Of a DNA stretch of 64,000 bases, positions 22,211 to 33,207 are shown piece by piece. The stretch covers positions 1,736,001-1,800,000 of the forward strand of contig OY751494.1 in NCBI GenBank assembly GCA_963565915.1, in the 5' to 3' direction. Origin of the DNA: Entoloma clypeatum. Lineage: Eukaryota > Basidiomycota > Agaricomycetes > Agaricales > Entolomataceae. Every line of letters starts with the position of its first letter. The first letter of the stretch is position 1. The notes under the pieces were generated by a model. The model saw nothing but the letters and a program-made list of their open reading frames with translations, had not been told where the DNA came from and did not search any database. Position numbers and translations under genes: made by a program.

Positions 22211-23109
22211 ATGGCGTACTCTGCATATGATGGGCTCAATCTCGGTCGCCCAAGGTCTCGTGTCGGCTATGGCTCCGGCCCCCCAGTGCCTTATTCATCC
22301 CAGTCAGTTTATAGCAACGTACGTGTCACCTCTCATCCTTCGGCTCGTCTGAACCTGGCGTTAGTACCATCAGCCGTCCTATCAGATTTATGCCCCTCCT
22401 ACTATCCCATCGAGCCGTCGTCCAACCGGTCCATGTACGTTGTTGGTGTATATATCCTTAAAGCTGTGACGAGTTCGGTTCCTAGCCTACGAGGATTTGG
22501 ATTTTCGTGATGACTATCATCCAGACGAAAGACGGCTTTCGTCGGCGAGCCTTTCCGCCATGCCTCGCAGCCGTCGCCACTCTACCGCCTCTCATTCTTC
22601 GCGACCCATGGACTCGTACTATCCTCCCAGCTCACTCCGTATCAAGTTCAAAAGGAAACGCGCATTTACGGCTGGGATAAGCCTTGCCGAAGCTCAAGAC
22701 CGCGTTCGCTTATCGAACAACGATGCATATACAACGCACGATTTGCACGCGGACAGCCGCAACAGAATTCACATTCGAGTCAACGTGCGTGTTCTACAAG
22801 TTTCAGAGTCTCGTTTTGTTGAGTAATGGTTGACATGTATAGTGGCAGGGGTATCCCTCGATGTCTTATGAGATACCTCTGGATGGATATGATCATGGAC
22901 GTGTCAGCCTGCAGACTCTCGCGAGGCGTGTTTCGAGGGCATGCGTTCATTATTTGCAGGTAAGATTCTTTGGTTCTCTTTGGGAGATATCAGTGACTTA
23001 CTTCTTTGGGCAGGCCAATGTCATTCCTGTCGTGTGGGATCGCGTTCAGCTTCACCACATGGAAGAAGTCACCTATGGCCTATGGCAACCAATGTTATCG
23101 GCCCGGTAA
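22211..23109 (+). CDS. Conserved basidiomycete protein resembling DUF6741
   Basis: A soluble protein of about 225 residues. The first exon begins MAYSAYDGLNLGRPRSRVGYG, a low-complexity Tyr/Ser/Pro head, followed after two introns by YEDLDFRDDYHPDERRLSSAS. The conserved core is LAEAQDRVRLSNNDAYTTHD, then NRIHIRVNWQGYPSMSYEIPLDGYD, VSLQTLARRVSRACVHYLQ and, after a last intron (about 22962-23013), NVIPVVWDRVQLHHMEEVTYGLWQPML. I recall this core as the DUF6741 family of agaricomycetes, with no known function. Introns have canonical ends at about 22321-22370, 22434-22487, 22783-22842. The WxGY and aromatic core looks like a small folded domain. Stop TAA 23107-23109. Confidence 0.72.
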
Positions 23110-23570
23110 ATCTTTACCGTTTATGCGATCGTACCTTTCAAGGCAAATATGCAATTCGTTAATTGTTCCTCGTCCTCTGGCAGCAGGTTGAGAATCATCG
23201 TTTTTTTTGATACCACAGGAAATTTCTTATCATATTATCGTACCTCCTTTGTCAAGTACTTGTAATTTGTGACGTGTTTTGTGCCATGGATAAAAGAACA
23301 CTACTTTCATGGGTAAAGTATGGTCAGAGTGGACAAGGAGTAATTTTGGAATGACCAGATGTCCAGTCTCCGAGAGTCATTTCATCATACCCTCTTGGAC
23401 GTTCAATGTGCAGGGAGTGACAGATAAGTAGGACTTCGAGGCCAACTTAAGTCGCGTCGTGGTCACGTGTCACTTTCGGAACGCGAAAGATAACGGTGTG
23501 ACTGCGGTAGAAAGCTGTGGCCGAGAGTCGGAAGTCTGATTCTTGCAATTGGTTGACATTCTTTGTGGAG
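23110..23570. other. Intergenic region upstream of MRC1
   Basis: About 460 bp between tandem genes. Contains a T8 run near 23201 and CACGTG at 23464-23469. Minus-strand frames (23447-23739) overlap the MRC1 start and are antisense shadows. No further gene or repeat seen. Confidence 0.5.
23464..23469. promoter_or_regulatory. CACGTG E-box upstream of MRC1
   Basis: CACGTG in the context GGTCACGTGTCAC, 102 bp before the MRC1 start codon. One of five promoter-proximal copies in the window. No MCB (ACGCGT) box was seen in this promoter. Confidence 0.35.
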
Positions 23571-26500
23571 ATGCCAGTCCATGAAGATTCCTCCATCGTT
23601 CCAGACTCGACTCTCTCTTCTTCGCCAATACCTGCCAACCCAGCCATTCGGCGGGCCCACCCCACGTATGGACGACCTCGAGCCGACGACACAGTCGATG
23701 ATTCTGATACGTCCCGTTTTGAGACCGCATCCAGTTCACAGTCTCGCGATAGTATTTACAAGACAGGTCCCCGCAAACTTGATGAGGAAATCCCCCCGAG
23801 CTCCGACCCTATAACATCGCAAGATGATGACGAGACCGAGAGCGCATCTCAAGGCGCGTCATCCAAGTACCAATTCGCCTGGAGAAAGAAGTTGCAAGAG
23901 TACGATGAACAAGAGGACATTGAAATGAACTCGGGCGCGCTGAATCCGCGGGTTGACCCGCCTATATTGGACAAGCGGGATATATTGGATGCTCCTACTT
24001 CTCCTGCTCGCGACGACTCGAGCACGCTAGTTGACGACGTTTTCGGAGGTTCACTCGATACTATCACCACTTCCCCGTCCCCGTCGTCTCGACATAGCCC
24101 ATACCCTGAGAATGCATCACCAAATGTTGGCACTCTGCGGAGACGTTACAAACGCGTCATACAGGACTCTGACTCGGAGGGTGACGAAAACAAAGTACTA
24201 TCCCCTTCTCATCTCTTTCCCATCGCGACACCTCGAAATCAATCATCCCAGACGCCTCCTACGTCTGACGACGAGCTACCCACCCGACTAATTTCCAAGG
24301 GAAATTTGAAGGGGAAAGGAAAGGCAAAAGCTCGCGCCCATTCAGAAGCAGCTGGGCCTGAGCCTGTTGAAGAAGAGACTCCCCCTGAATGTCAGAAGGC
24401 GGCCAAGGAAAAAAGGAGGAAGTCGAAGGTCAAGGTTGGTGATCCATTTGCGTGACTACTTCACTTCCATATCCACATCATTTCTCAGGCACCCACAAAG
24501 AGAGAGCTTCGAGAAACTGCCCGAAATCGTGTTCGTATTGCTGTCGACCAAGAAGCCTCAATACCACGAGTTGAATATACAACTCACAAGTATACAATCC
24601 AAAGTCTTCTCAAGCACGTCGCAGTGTCAGTCATATGCCCTCCATTTCCTGTTTGGGATTTTTCTAACTCGTCGATTTAGCGAGTCTAGTGCCGCATTGC
24701 CTGAAGGCTCAGACGCGGACCCGATCGGAGAGTTCTCTTCCGATGCTCAGTTCTCGTCACAAAACGTCCCAGCACTGGGACCTTCAATTCTTCGCCCGAA
24801 ACCTGGCTCACCCTCTCATGCCTCCCTCGAACGACCCCGCACGGAAAGTCCATTAAAGGTCATGGCCTCGATTCCAGACTTCGATCCCGATGACCTGGAC
24901 CTTCCTGACGTAGCCGATCTAGTCGCCCAGGAGAAGCAAGAACGTAATAAGGGGAGGCAATATCAAGATTTTTTGGAGCAGAAGATGCGCCTTTTGGCAG
25001 CACAGCAGACCAGACCACAGTTTGACGATGACGATGATGATCTCAAGGTAGTTCCGTCAGTGGATCTGCAGATCAAGGAGGAGGATGCAGAAAGGAAGTC
25101 CGGACGTAAAAAGCGGATGTCCCAAGGTCGTCAGAAAGTCCTCAAATTTGCTGGTGTGGCTGCGCGGGCGAAAGAAAGTCCTCTGAAGGGAGACGGCTTG
25201 CGGGCACTCAAAGTTGTGGGACTGTCCCAGGGAGGCTTCAAAAATCCTCACGAGCTCAACCAATTTATGGCGAAAAAAGTAGAGACTGAAAGGGTAACAG
25301 TGGTCCGACAAAAAGAGGCGCACTGGAAGGAACTAGGCGGGAAAGTGGGGAAAGGACCGGAAGCAATCTTGTCGACTGCTCATGAAGCAGCTAAATTGTA
25401 TGCACAGCAGGGTCTTGAAGTGATGGGGAAAGGAAAGGCATCCACCGTCGAAGAAGGGAGCGAGGATGGCAGTGATGGTGATTGGGAGCCAGACGTCCAA
25501 GAGCACCAGAGGAGAGGCAGCAGGTCTCCCTCGAACAAGAGTCATAGTGACGAGGATGATGATGACGAGGATGATGCTGATGAAAGCGGAGATGCCGAAG
25601 ACGATGCAGATGTCACCATGGTTGACGAAGAAGGCAAGGTCATGCTTGGCGATGACGATGATATGTCCAGCCAAAAACCATTGAAGCGATTAGCTCGCCG
25701 GTCTAAAGCCCAATTCCTTGTTCATTCGGATTCAGAGGAAGAAAATGTGTCGCCAGCACGAACACTAGTTTCACCAACAGCAACCAAGCAAAATCGTGCG
25801 AATAGCCTGCCGAGAAATGAAGAGATGGTAGGAGGGGTGTTTGAGCTTGCCCATCGTGGGTCGATTTCTTCCTTTGATGAAAGGACGGAAGACGAGGGCG
25901 ACAAAGAGAACGACACATCACGGATGTGGGATCATGGGGAAAACAAGGAGAATAAAGCGGTCGTTCGACACGCCACAGAGCACAACAGACTTCCATTTGG
26001 CATAGCAAAGGGTTCCCCGCATGATATCAAAACTGGATCCTCCAGGGGTTTGGCCACGTCTCCAACGCGGTATGCTGGCGATGAAAATGACGGCGAAGGA
26101 GATAGACGACCTTTCAAAGATTTACTAGATGCCGATCCTTTTACGTCTCAGGCAGGACCATCCCGCTCTCCTACTACCTTTACAGCGAGATTACAACAAG
26201 CCTCACCTGTGGCATCTCTTCCCTTAACGGCGTCCTCCGCCGTCGCGCCATTGTTCGGATCCAGAGGAGCTGCTTTTTCCCAGTTCGAGGACGAGACTCC
26301 GGGGTCATTCGAAGCGGTACCATTGCAACCAGGGTTTGATTTTGGTTCGGAGCCACAAACAAAAACGGGGACACCCCGCAATAAACCAGGGAAATTATTT
26401 GGTCTCGCCAAGTTATTGACGGAGAAGGTGTGCATTCCTCTTCCTACTTTTCGAACCTGGTTATTGATGTTACTTGCGTTTGTAGGCCGACACTCCAGAC

Positions 26501-28337
26501 ATTAGGAAGCCCACGTTTAATGACGACCTTGGGTTGACCCAAGATGTTGCCTTGCAACCTGCTTTCCAAATTGCCGGGAACGCCTTGAGGAAAGCGGATC
26601 AGATCTTTGAAAAAGAACAGGAGTATCTGTTAGAGGCTGCAACAAGGAAACCCCAGAATAAGCCTGAGCTCTATGTTAACGATCATGGGTAAGCTCATGG
26701 AATTCCCCTATCTCAACGTAGGTGATGTAGACCCCCGCTCCTAGTTTCCTCACCCAAACCAGGCCGAACATTGCAAGTCCGGAGGTCTACAAACTCCCGT
26801 CTGCTACCCAGAGTCCCGCATTTGGACCTTCCGAAGTTCAACCCTCTCAGCGTCGTCCACTTCAAACCATCTCCTTGGCAGAAACCGATTTCGAGTCAGT
26901 TCGACCGCTTCAACGGCTGCATAAGCGTGCCACGACCCCGCCGTCTCCTCTTGGGCAGCGGCCTAGTTTGCCCCCTAGCCCGACTCTTGCCAAACGGCCA
27001 GTCAAGAATGCGTTTGATGTGATGGCCAATGCCGCGAAAAGGCAAGGTGGTGAACCAAGGCAGACGTTGCAGCTGTCGGAATTTGTTGAGAATGAGGCTC
27101 AAGAGTCGGACGATGACGAGATGTTGGGATTCGGTCTAAAGAAGAAAGATGACTACGATGAGGAGGACGGGGAGGACTTGGATAAGCCTTTGGAGGTGTT
27201 GGTCGATGACCGGGATATGGAGGCGGATGAAGTCGCTGCTGACTTGGTTCATGAAAAATTCCAGTGAGTTCATTATAGTCCCCTTCTTCTGGCTCTGAGC
27301 GATTTCAATATTTCAGGGAACATATTGAAAAGGATGACCTCGAGATTGAGAAACTTCACCAAGCGGCTATTCATGGAGAACTTCGCAAGAAGAAAAGGGG
27401 ACATGGCGTTAACCTGAACGATGGTGATGACGACAGTGATGAGGACCACGCTGATAACAGGCGTCGACGGAACATGTACAAGAAGCCGAAGATCAACAGA
27501 GATAATATAAAGGAGCTAGGTTCGTCTTTTGCTCTGATCCCTTCTACTAACATTGATATTTTTGATCACGTTAGGAGAAGACCCAGAGACAAAGTCATTC
27601 TACGATGTTTACGAACAAGATCTGAGTGGCGAAAATATGGAATTCGGGTACCTTGCGGAATCACAACCACTGGATATCGTGATGGAAGATGATGTCAAGG
27701 ATACCAAAGAGGAGGAAGAGGAAGAGGAGGAGGACCGATTTGTGACTCGCGACGAGATAACGCGAAGAGTCCGCGAATTACCTGAACAGGAAGAGGTATG
27801 GTTACTGCTTCTCTATGAAAATTGGTTTCTAATTGCCATTGGGCTTGAAGCCGGAGGACGTTTTCGATCCTCACAACGTTGGCTGGATCGACGAACGTGA
27901 CAGTGACGAAGAGCATACCCGTGTCAAGATACAGAAACGGAGTCAAGTTCATCCTAGGCGACAGGATCGATTTGACGCCGCCGACACCGGACCGGAGGTT
28001 CGTAACCTCCGTAACAGTGGAACTAATGAACGGTCATAAACTTGCGTTGCCTTTTCAGGGAGCCACACACAGACCGGTGACGACGGAACTTGGTCGGATG
28101 CAAAGCTGGGCAAAGACGGAGGGAAGATCACGGACATTGGGGACAACCGGACGGTCGGTTGTTGGGGCTGCCGTGACGGGACACAAAGCCAAGACAGGTT
28201 GCGGGTCGCTGCGAAAGGTAGCCGAATCTGCGTCGACCGCGCTGAGCAAATCAAGCGAATCGCGTCGTGGGGTCAAAGCTCACAACAGTCTGCTTGCTGG
28301 CGTTGCAGCTGAAAGAAGGAACACACGATTTGGCTAG
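23571..28337 (+). CDS. MRC1: Mediator of replication checkpoint Mrc1 / claspin
   Basis: A very acidic, largely disordered fork-associated adaptor that links ATR/Mec1 to Rad53/Cds1 and sets fork speed. The 5' part has RRRYKRVIQDSDSEGDENK and, after the first intron, APTKRELRETARNRVRIAVD with EYTTHKYTIQSLLKHVA. The middle (24.8-26.4 kb) carries FDPDDLDLPDVADLVAQEKQ, D/E tracts and many SQ/TQ sites (SSQSRDS, TSQDD, SSQTPP, SSQNVP, TSQAGPS, FSQFED), the ATR-target cluster of the family. The conserved Mrc1-like domain follows: FVENEAQESDDDEMLGFG, VDDRDMEADEVAADLVHEKFQ, DDLEIEKLHQAAIHGELRKK and RRRRNMYKKPKINRDNIKELG. The C-terminus ends ERRNTRFG. About nine introns; roughly 1,330 residues. Start ATG 23571; stop TAG 28335-28337. 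Confidence 0.9.
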
Positions 28338-28666
28338 TAGTGTGCCAGATTTATCTTTCATAATTTTTGGTATCTTGTTTTGTCGTCTTTCTTGCATTAT
28401 GTCTATGAATCTGCTCTGTAATCTCGTTCTTGTAATGTAATGTAGAACAAAAAAAGCGACGAAATGTCGAATTATTACAACCTCTGGGTATTCAGCCTAA
28501 CGACGAGATGGAGACCAAGTGAAAAACAGTTGAGGCGGAGAAGAAGGGTTTGAAGTACGAAGGGTTGGGTGGTGTTACAAGTTCCTTGGATATGTTAAAC
28601 TTGGGTATAGATATAGGTAAATTTAGATGAGGAGCGAGGTGGCGCGGGCATGACGACATAGGCGAA
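28338..28666. other. 3' flanks of convergent MRC1 and a small membrane-protein gene
   Basis: About 330 bp between two convergent stop codons, T-rich after the MRC1 stop and with an A-rich GAACAAAAAAAGCG stretch near 28446. No gene or repeat recognised. Confidence 0.5.
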
Positions 28667-29101
28667 TTAATGATATGCCTTGCCCCCCAGTGGGCGGCCG
28701 AAGTGTACCCAAGAACCTCTTGCACGAGGAGGGACTATGCGGGCTTGGCGGACATGGGACGAGCTGCGTCTTTTACGATTGCTTGTCTGGATCTATGAAC
28801 GCGTCAGCTGTGCATCTGGGCAAGGGGGTGAGAGACGCACCTTGTGACGAAGCAAGATAAGTTTCGCCATATTGGCTGGGGGGCCGGTTTCGCGGAAGGG
28901 ATTTCCTAAATGACGAGGATGAGTAAAACACGGCGGGAACGAAGGGGCGGTGGGCAGCTTACGAGAGGCAACGACGGCTAGTCCAGCCTCATGAGCGTCA
29001 AGAGAGTCGTCGCAAGCCGTGAAGGAGAGCCATAGGGCGGGCATGAATATGTAGACAAAGAGGAGGGCGGCGATGGAGCTCAAGGCCATGAGGGCCAACA
29101 T
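28667..29101 (-). CDS. Small single-pass membrane protein, unrecognised
   Basis: Three exons with good GTAAGC and GTGCGT donors give about 109 residues. The N-terminus MLALMALSSIAALLFVYIF is a signal anchor or transmembrane helix, followed by MPALWLSFTACDDSLDAHEAG, then after an intron NPFRETGPPANMAKLILLRH and a basic tail with SNRKRRSSSHVRQAR, ending KAYH. An in-frame ATG at 29209 would add 36 residues (MGWRVLNPKAQ..., Cys-rich), but the shorter start puts the hydrophobic helix at the N-terminus. No family recognised. Head-to-head with TAZ1 (169 bp between starts). Confidence 0.5.
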
Positions 29102-29270
29102 GGTCGCGGCGGTGCGCTGGGCGCGACAAGGGCCGGCCTCACACGCGGTGCGGAGGAGGAGACAGGTCGAATTTCTTTGCGCTTTGGGGTTCAAAACGCG
29201 CCATCCCATTTATTGGGATTATGTAATCACATTTGATCACCTGTCATCTCGCGACCGGACAACTCCGGCG

Positions 29271-30427
29271 ATGTGTTCACTCTTCTCCACCCCCACCGTC
29301 GCCACCGTCGGACTTATCTGCAAGGCTGCCCTAAACATCGGCTTCGCCACCGTCACTGTCAATGGTCTCCCAATCCTCCTCGCTGCCCTTGCCGACCCCC
29401 GCCGAAACAATGGCCAGGGCGTCGTAACAGGTCAGTCAGCTTCTTGTAGGTCATCATTCCTGCTGACACCATCACCATTGACATAGTTTCAAATCATATC
29501 TCAACGTAAGCTCCCCAAGTCTCCTCATCTTGCTGTCCTGACTCAATCCCTTACACAGATTAGATGATCCCGTTGCGTGGGGTGTCCTTCCACCCCGGTG
29601 CTTCCTCAGCTCGCGAACGACGCGATGGGCTCTAGGCGCCTCAGAAATCATGTTCACAAATCCGTGAGATGCATTGGTCGCCCCTGAGATTCATTTAACG
29701 TAAGACCTAGCAAGTTTCTTTTCGACCTTCTTTCGGCTAGGACAGACTCTTGAAACTTTTCGGGGCAAGGGTGTCCATCAACGCGCGGTAGATTTTGCAA
29801 TCGAGAAGCTCAACCGGGGTGACTGGGTTTGTTTTCCTTATCATCCGCATCATGCTACCCATTCAAACCAGCACCTAGGTCCATCTTCATGCTGAGGGCA
29901 AGGTGAATGAGCCACACGCTTATCCGAAGGACGAAAGTGGTTCGGCTCGCCTCCCGAGGTTCAAATGGGGAGTGTAAGTGGGAGCACATGTCATCCAATG
30001 CGTCCAACTTTGACACACTGTCAGAGGTCGAATGCTCATGGAGGCAACAGTCCCCCCTGTCGTAATACCGATGTGGCTTGCTGGTTTTGACAAGCTGATG
30101 CCAGAGGGACGACGTTTTCCATACAAGTACTTCCCTCGACCAGGTGCAACACTCAGCGTCACCTTTGGTGACCCTGTGCCAGCCGAACGAATTCAAGCTC
30201 TTCGCGTTCTCGGGAACAATGGGCATCGATTATTCGGTTCCTCGACGAATCAATTTTCCACTGACTGCACAGCAAATCAAAAATCAACTCCACTGCCCCA
30301 CGACGTGTCGTCTGAAGTCTTGAAAGTCAGGGCAGAGGTCACTGGCATCGTTCAAAATGCAGTCGAGGCACTAGGTAGATCTGTTTGTGGTGATTCATCC
30401 AAGCACACGGGACGGACAACAAATTAA
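29271..30427 (+). CDS. TAZ1: Tafazzin (cardiolipin-remodelling transacylase)
   Basis: A mitochondrial membrane-associated acyltransferase that exchanges acyl chains between phospholipids and monolysocardiolipin. The HxxxxD catalytic motif is VSNHISTLDDPVAWGVLPPR, built across two introns. It is followed by ALGASEIMFTNPFFSTFFRLGQ, GKGVHQRAVDFAIEKL, DWVHLHAEGKVNEP (the second acyltransferase motif) and RFKWGVGRMLMEA then VVIPMWLAGFDKLMPEGR. The N-terminal hydrophobic stretch with GLICKAALNIGFATVTV serves as membrane anchor. Introns start after GTAACAG (29430), TCTCAAC, AATCC, GACTGG and GGGGAGT. The motif WVHLHAEGK deviates from the more usual WVHIFPEGK but keeps E-G-K. About 300 residues. Stop TAA 30425-30427, only 28 bp from the stop of the convergent exchanger gene. 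Confidence 0.93.
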
Positions 30428-30455
30428 TAACTTTTGTGATACAATTAGCCATACA

Positions 30456-32892
30456 CTAATATACATGATGTGGATTGGAAAGCTCGGGCTTTGACTTTGG
30501 AAGAACATGGTGAAGGTCCAAGATCTGTTGCAGCCTTTCATTCAGAAGTTCGACAGCCGTGGCGGTAGGTAGGGTGTGATTGCCTTGTACAGTACTATTG
30601 GAGGCACGCTGATTCGCAGTCAGTCTCAGGGCGTATGCTGCGTGTTCTCTCAGCAACGCGTCAGTTACGTTCGAACAGGAGTGCATGACGCGAGTATCAG
30701 CCTGTCCGGGGTAGAACCAGGCAGCCACGACCTATTGAGACGCAGAGGTCATGTCGTTGGATCACATGTGAAGAAATATTCAAGCTCACAATCATGAGAT
30801 AGAAAACAACCATCATGAACCCCTCCACCCAATTGGTCTTCGCGTCACTGGTCACGAAAGTAACAAGGAAGCAAGCCCCGACAAGAACAATGACCTCGAA
30901 CAGGTTGAAGAGCAGGGACATCGGTTTTTCTACGCACCACCCGACGATGACGACAAACGGCAACCAGAAAGTCAAGAACTGGATTGCGAGGTCGATGGAA
31001 CGATCCTGAGCGAGACGCGACGGGGCTTTAGATTCGCGTCTGAAGAAGCGGCTGTGGACGAAGTGCACGACTGAAAGGATGCCATCTGCAGAGTAGGATA
31101 CGAAAGGAAGCAGGATTAGACCGAACCACCTGAGGAATAGGGTCAATGACGGTGGTTCAAAATGCCGGAGTATTTCACTCACTCATGCTTCAAGTTGAAC
31201 TTTTTTTCCACTCCACGGATGTTTACGACAAGCTGCATGAGAGTGGCATCACCAGAAAAGTACTTATTTTAAGGGAAGAGACATACATGTTCAGCTGTGA
31301 ATGCCAAAAGAATAACGGCAATGACGAGCGTAATAATACAAACCCAGGGATTTACAACCGGTTCCTCGTGTTCGACTTTCGCGACCTCGTCTTTGAAAGC
31401 CTCAGGCGCATTTGAGAGTTGCGCCAGTCCGTCAGCTTCACCAGGCGGGTTGTGCAGATAAATCCTTGTGCAGATATACCTAGGGAGGCGAGAATATCAA
31501 CCAAGACGCGAATGACCTTGGATAAGTAATTACACACGTCACTACCAGCAAGACTGACAGGACCCGGCTGATGTCAAGTATGTTGCTCCGTAAATCATCC
31601 GTGACGGCGGCTTCAGTGCGTTGAGTAGAGGCAGGGACGATGCGGTCGATGGATGCGAAGAATGATGCAGGAAGAAGCAGAGTCAAAACACTGAAAAAGG
31701 GGGTATCAATAAAGTAAAGGAAAAGAAAATCGAAGCATACCCGAGTGTTAAAAGCGTATTGTTGAGCTGGGATACATGGGGGTGCAATTCTTGTGTTAAG
31801 ACGTTAGCACCGCCCAAAAGAAAGGAGGTTCCTGGAACGAGGAGCAGACGCAGGAGTACGACGCCTGATATGGTGGTTCATATAATGAGAATTTTCACGA
31901 GTAGGCAGAGGGCATACCAGCCGCGGTGGATTGCAGAAGGTCTAATCTTTGGCGGGAAGTGGTCGGAAAAAGGGGAATCACACTGTCAAAGCAGAATGCT
32001 TACTCGCACTTGGCCAACAGTACAATGGCTAACACCGTTTCCACTGCGCTGTTTGATTATGAATGAATGAGTGGAGTAATATTGTGATGAATGCAGGCCA
32101 ACTTGTTCAACGTGATGATTATTAGGTCACCAATACTTTTTCCGCAGTACATCGCCAATTGTTCGCTTCCAAAGTCAAGTATTTTGCTAAGGGGCATGAT
32201 TGCGACAAAGGAACCTGATAGAAATCAAGGCGAGACAGCTCGACGCTGCAAAGACGAACCATACAAATGAATTTGATGCTGCGCGAGATGTGGGCATGCT
32301 CCACTGCGTAACCAATCGGCACGAAGATGAGAAAGACGTTTAGCCCTGAGGGTAATCCTATTAATGATCAGAATGGTGGAAACCAAAAAAACTTACATGA
32401 AAACGTTGCCATATTTTTGCAACTCTCCCTCCAGCAAATGTGGCGCTTTCCGTCTCCCCGTAATCGCTGCCAGAAAGTCAGCTGCGTTATAAACTGCGAT
32501 ATCCTTTTCATCCTATCGCCACCCGGGTCTTCGACAACCGTTTCGGTCTGGCTTTCCATATCTGGTTCGCGTGCGCTCCACGGAGGAAGGTGATGCAGCG
32601 GCTGTGTCGCATCCATGAAGAGCGGTCGCATCCACGGTCTCTTGGAATTCGGCTGAGGGCTCAATGCTACATGGGTGAAGGTCGTCGAGTCTGCAACATC
32701 GGCGCTCATTGGCGGGCGGAGTGTATTGCTCGCGATGCTGTCGATGGGAGTGTCCCTGTGTGCTGCGCGCGAGAAGGAACGTTGTCTAGGGGTTTGAGCA
32801 GTAAGAGAGTCGAGTGCCTGTCGGCGGTGTTGGGATCGATCTCCTTCCATTGAGGGTTGACGAGTGAGACCAGCTCTAAATCTCGAGAACAT
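30456..32892 (-). CDS. CAX-family calcium (cation)/proton exchanger
   Basis: A vacuolar-type H+-coupled Ca2+ antiporter. The cytosolic N-terminus (about 150 residues, starting MFSRFRAGLTRQPS) leads into helices GLNVFLIFVPI and ASNSFVWFVFAASSCLALIS. The first CAX repeat contains LDFGSEQLAMYCGKSIGDLI, then TLNNAVETVLAIVLLAKCE, which holds the conserved NAVE acidic motif, and LVPGTSFLLGGANV. The second repeat reads EWFGLILLPFVSYSADGILS, then LAQDRSIDLAIQFLTFWLPF, GWCVEKPMSLLFNLFEVIVL and TNWVEGFMMVVFYLMI. In many CAX proteins the second repeat has GNAAEH; here it reads SYSADG, as I recall for an agaricomycete subclade. About nine introns, one possibly only 35 nt. A 90-residue cytosolic tail ends at TAA 30456-30458. 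Confidence 0.87.
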
Positions 32893-33207
32893 GCACGTAT
32901 TGGGAGAGAGGACCAGCCTCTAGTCTCTGAACGGGGATCTCGAGGTTGGACGCCTCGGTCGACGTATAAACTTATGATGCTTGGTGATGATTCGCATCAG
33001 CAGTGCCCTGTCAGTTACTTATGCTAAAATAGTAACGTATCAACAGTTTCGCCATTATAAATAGCTCGAGCGTTCTAGAGGTTGATACATACATGGTGAC
33101 CAGGTATACTTGATGGTAGGATGTCAGCCTTTCCTTTGAGCCTTCTGAGGGGACATTATTGAGAGGGGTGAGCAGGATTTATTTGTCGTGGAAGGGAAAG
33201 ACAAACA
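32893..33207. other. Divergent intergenic region between the exchanger and THO2
   Basis: About 315 bp carrying both promoters. No coding potential, repeat or clear regulatory motif noted beyond a TATAAATAG-like stretch at about 33056-33064 on the + strand, about 145 bp upstream of THO2. Confidence 0.45.
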
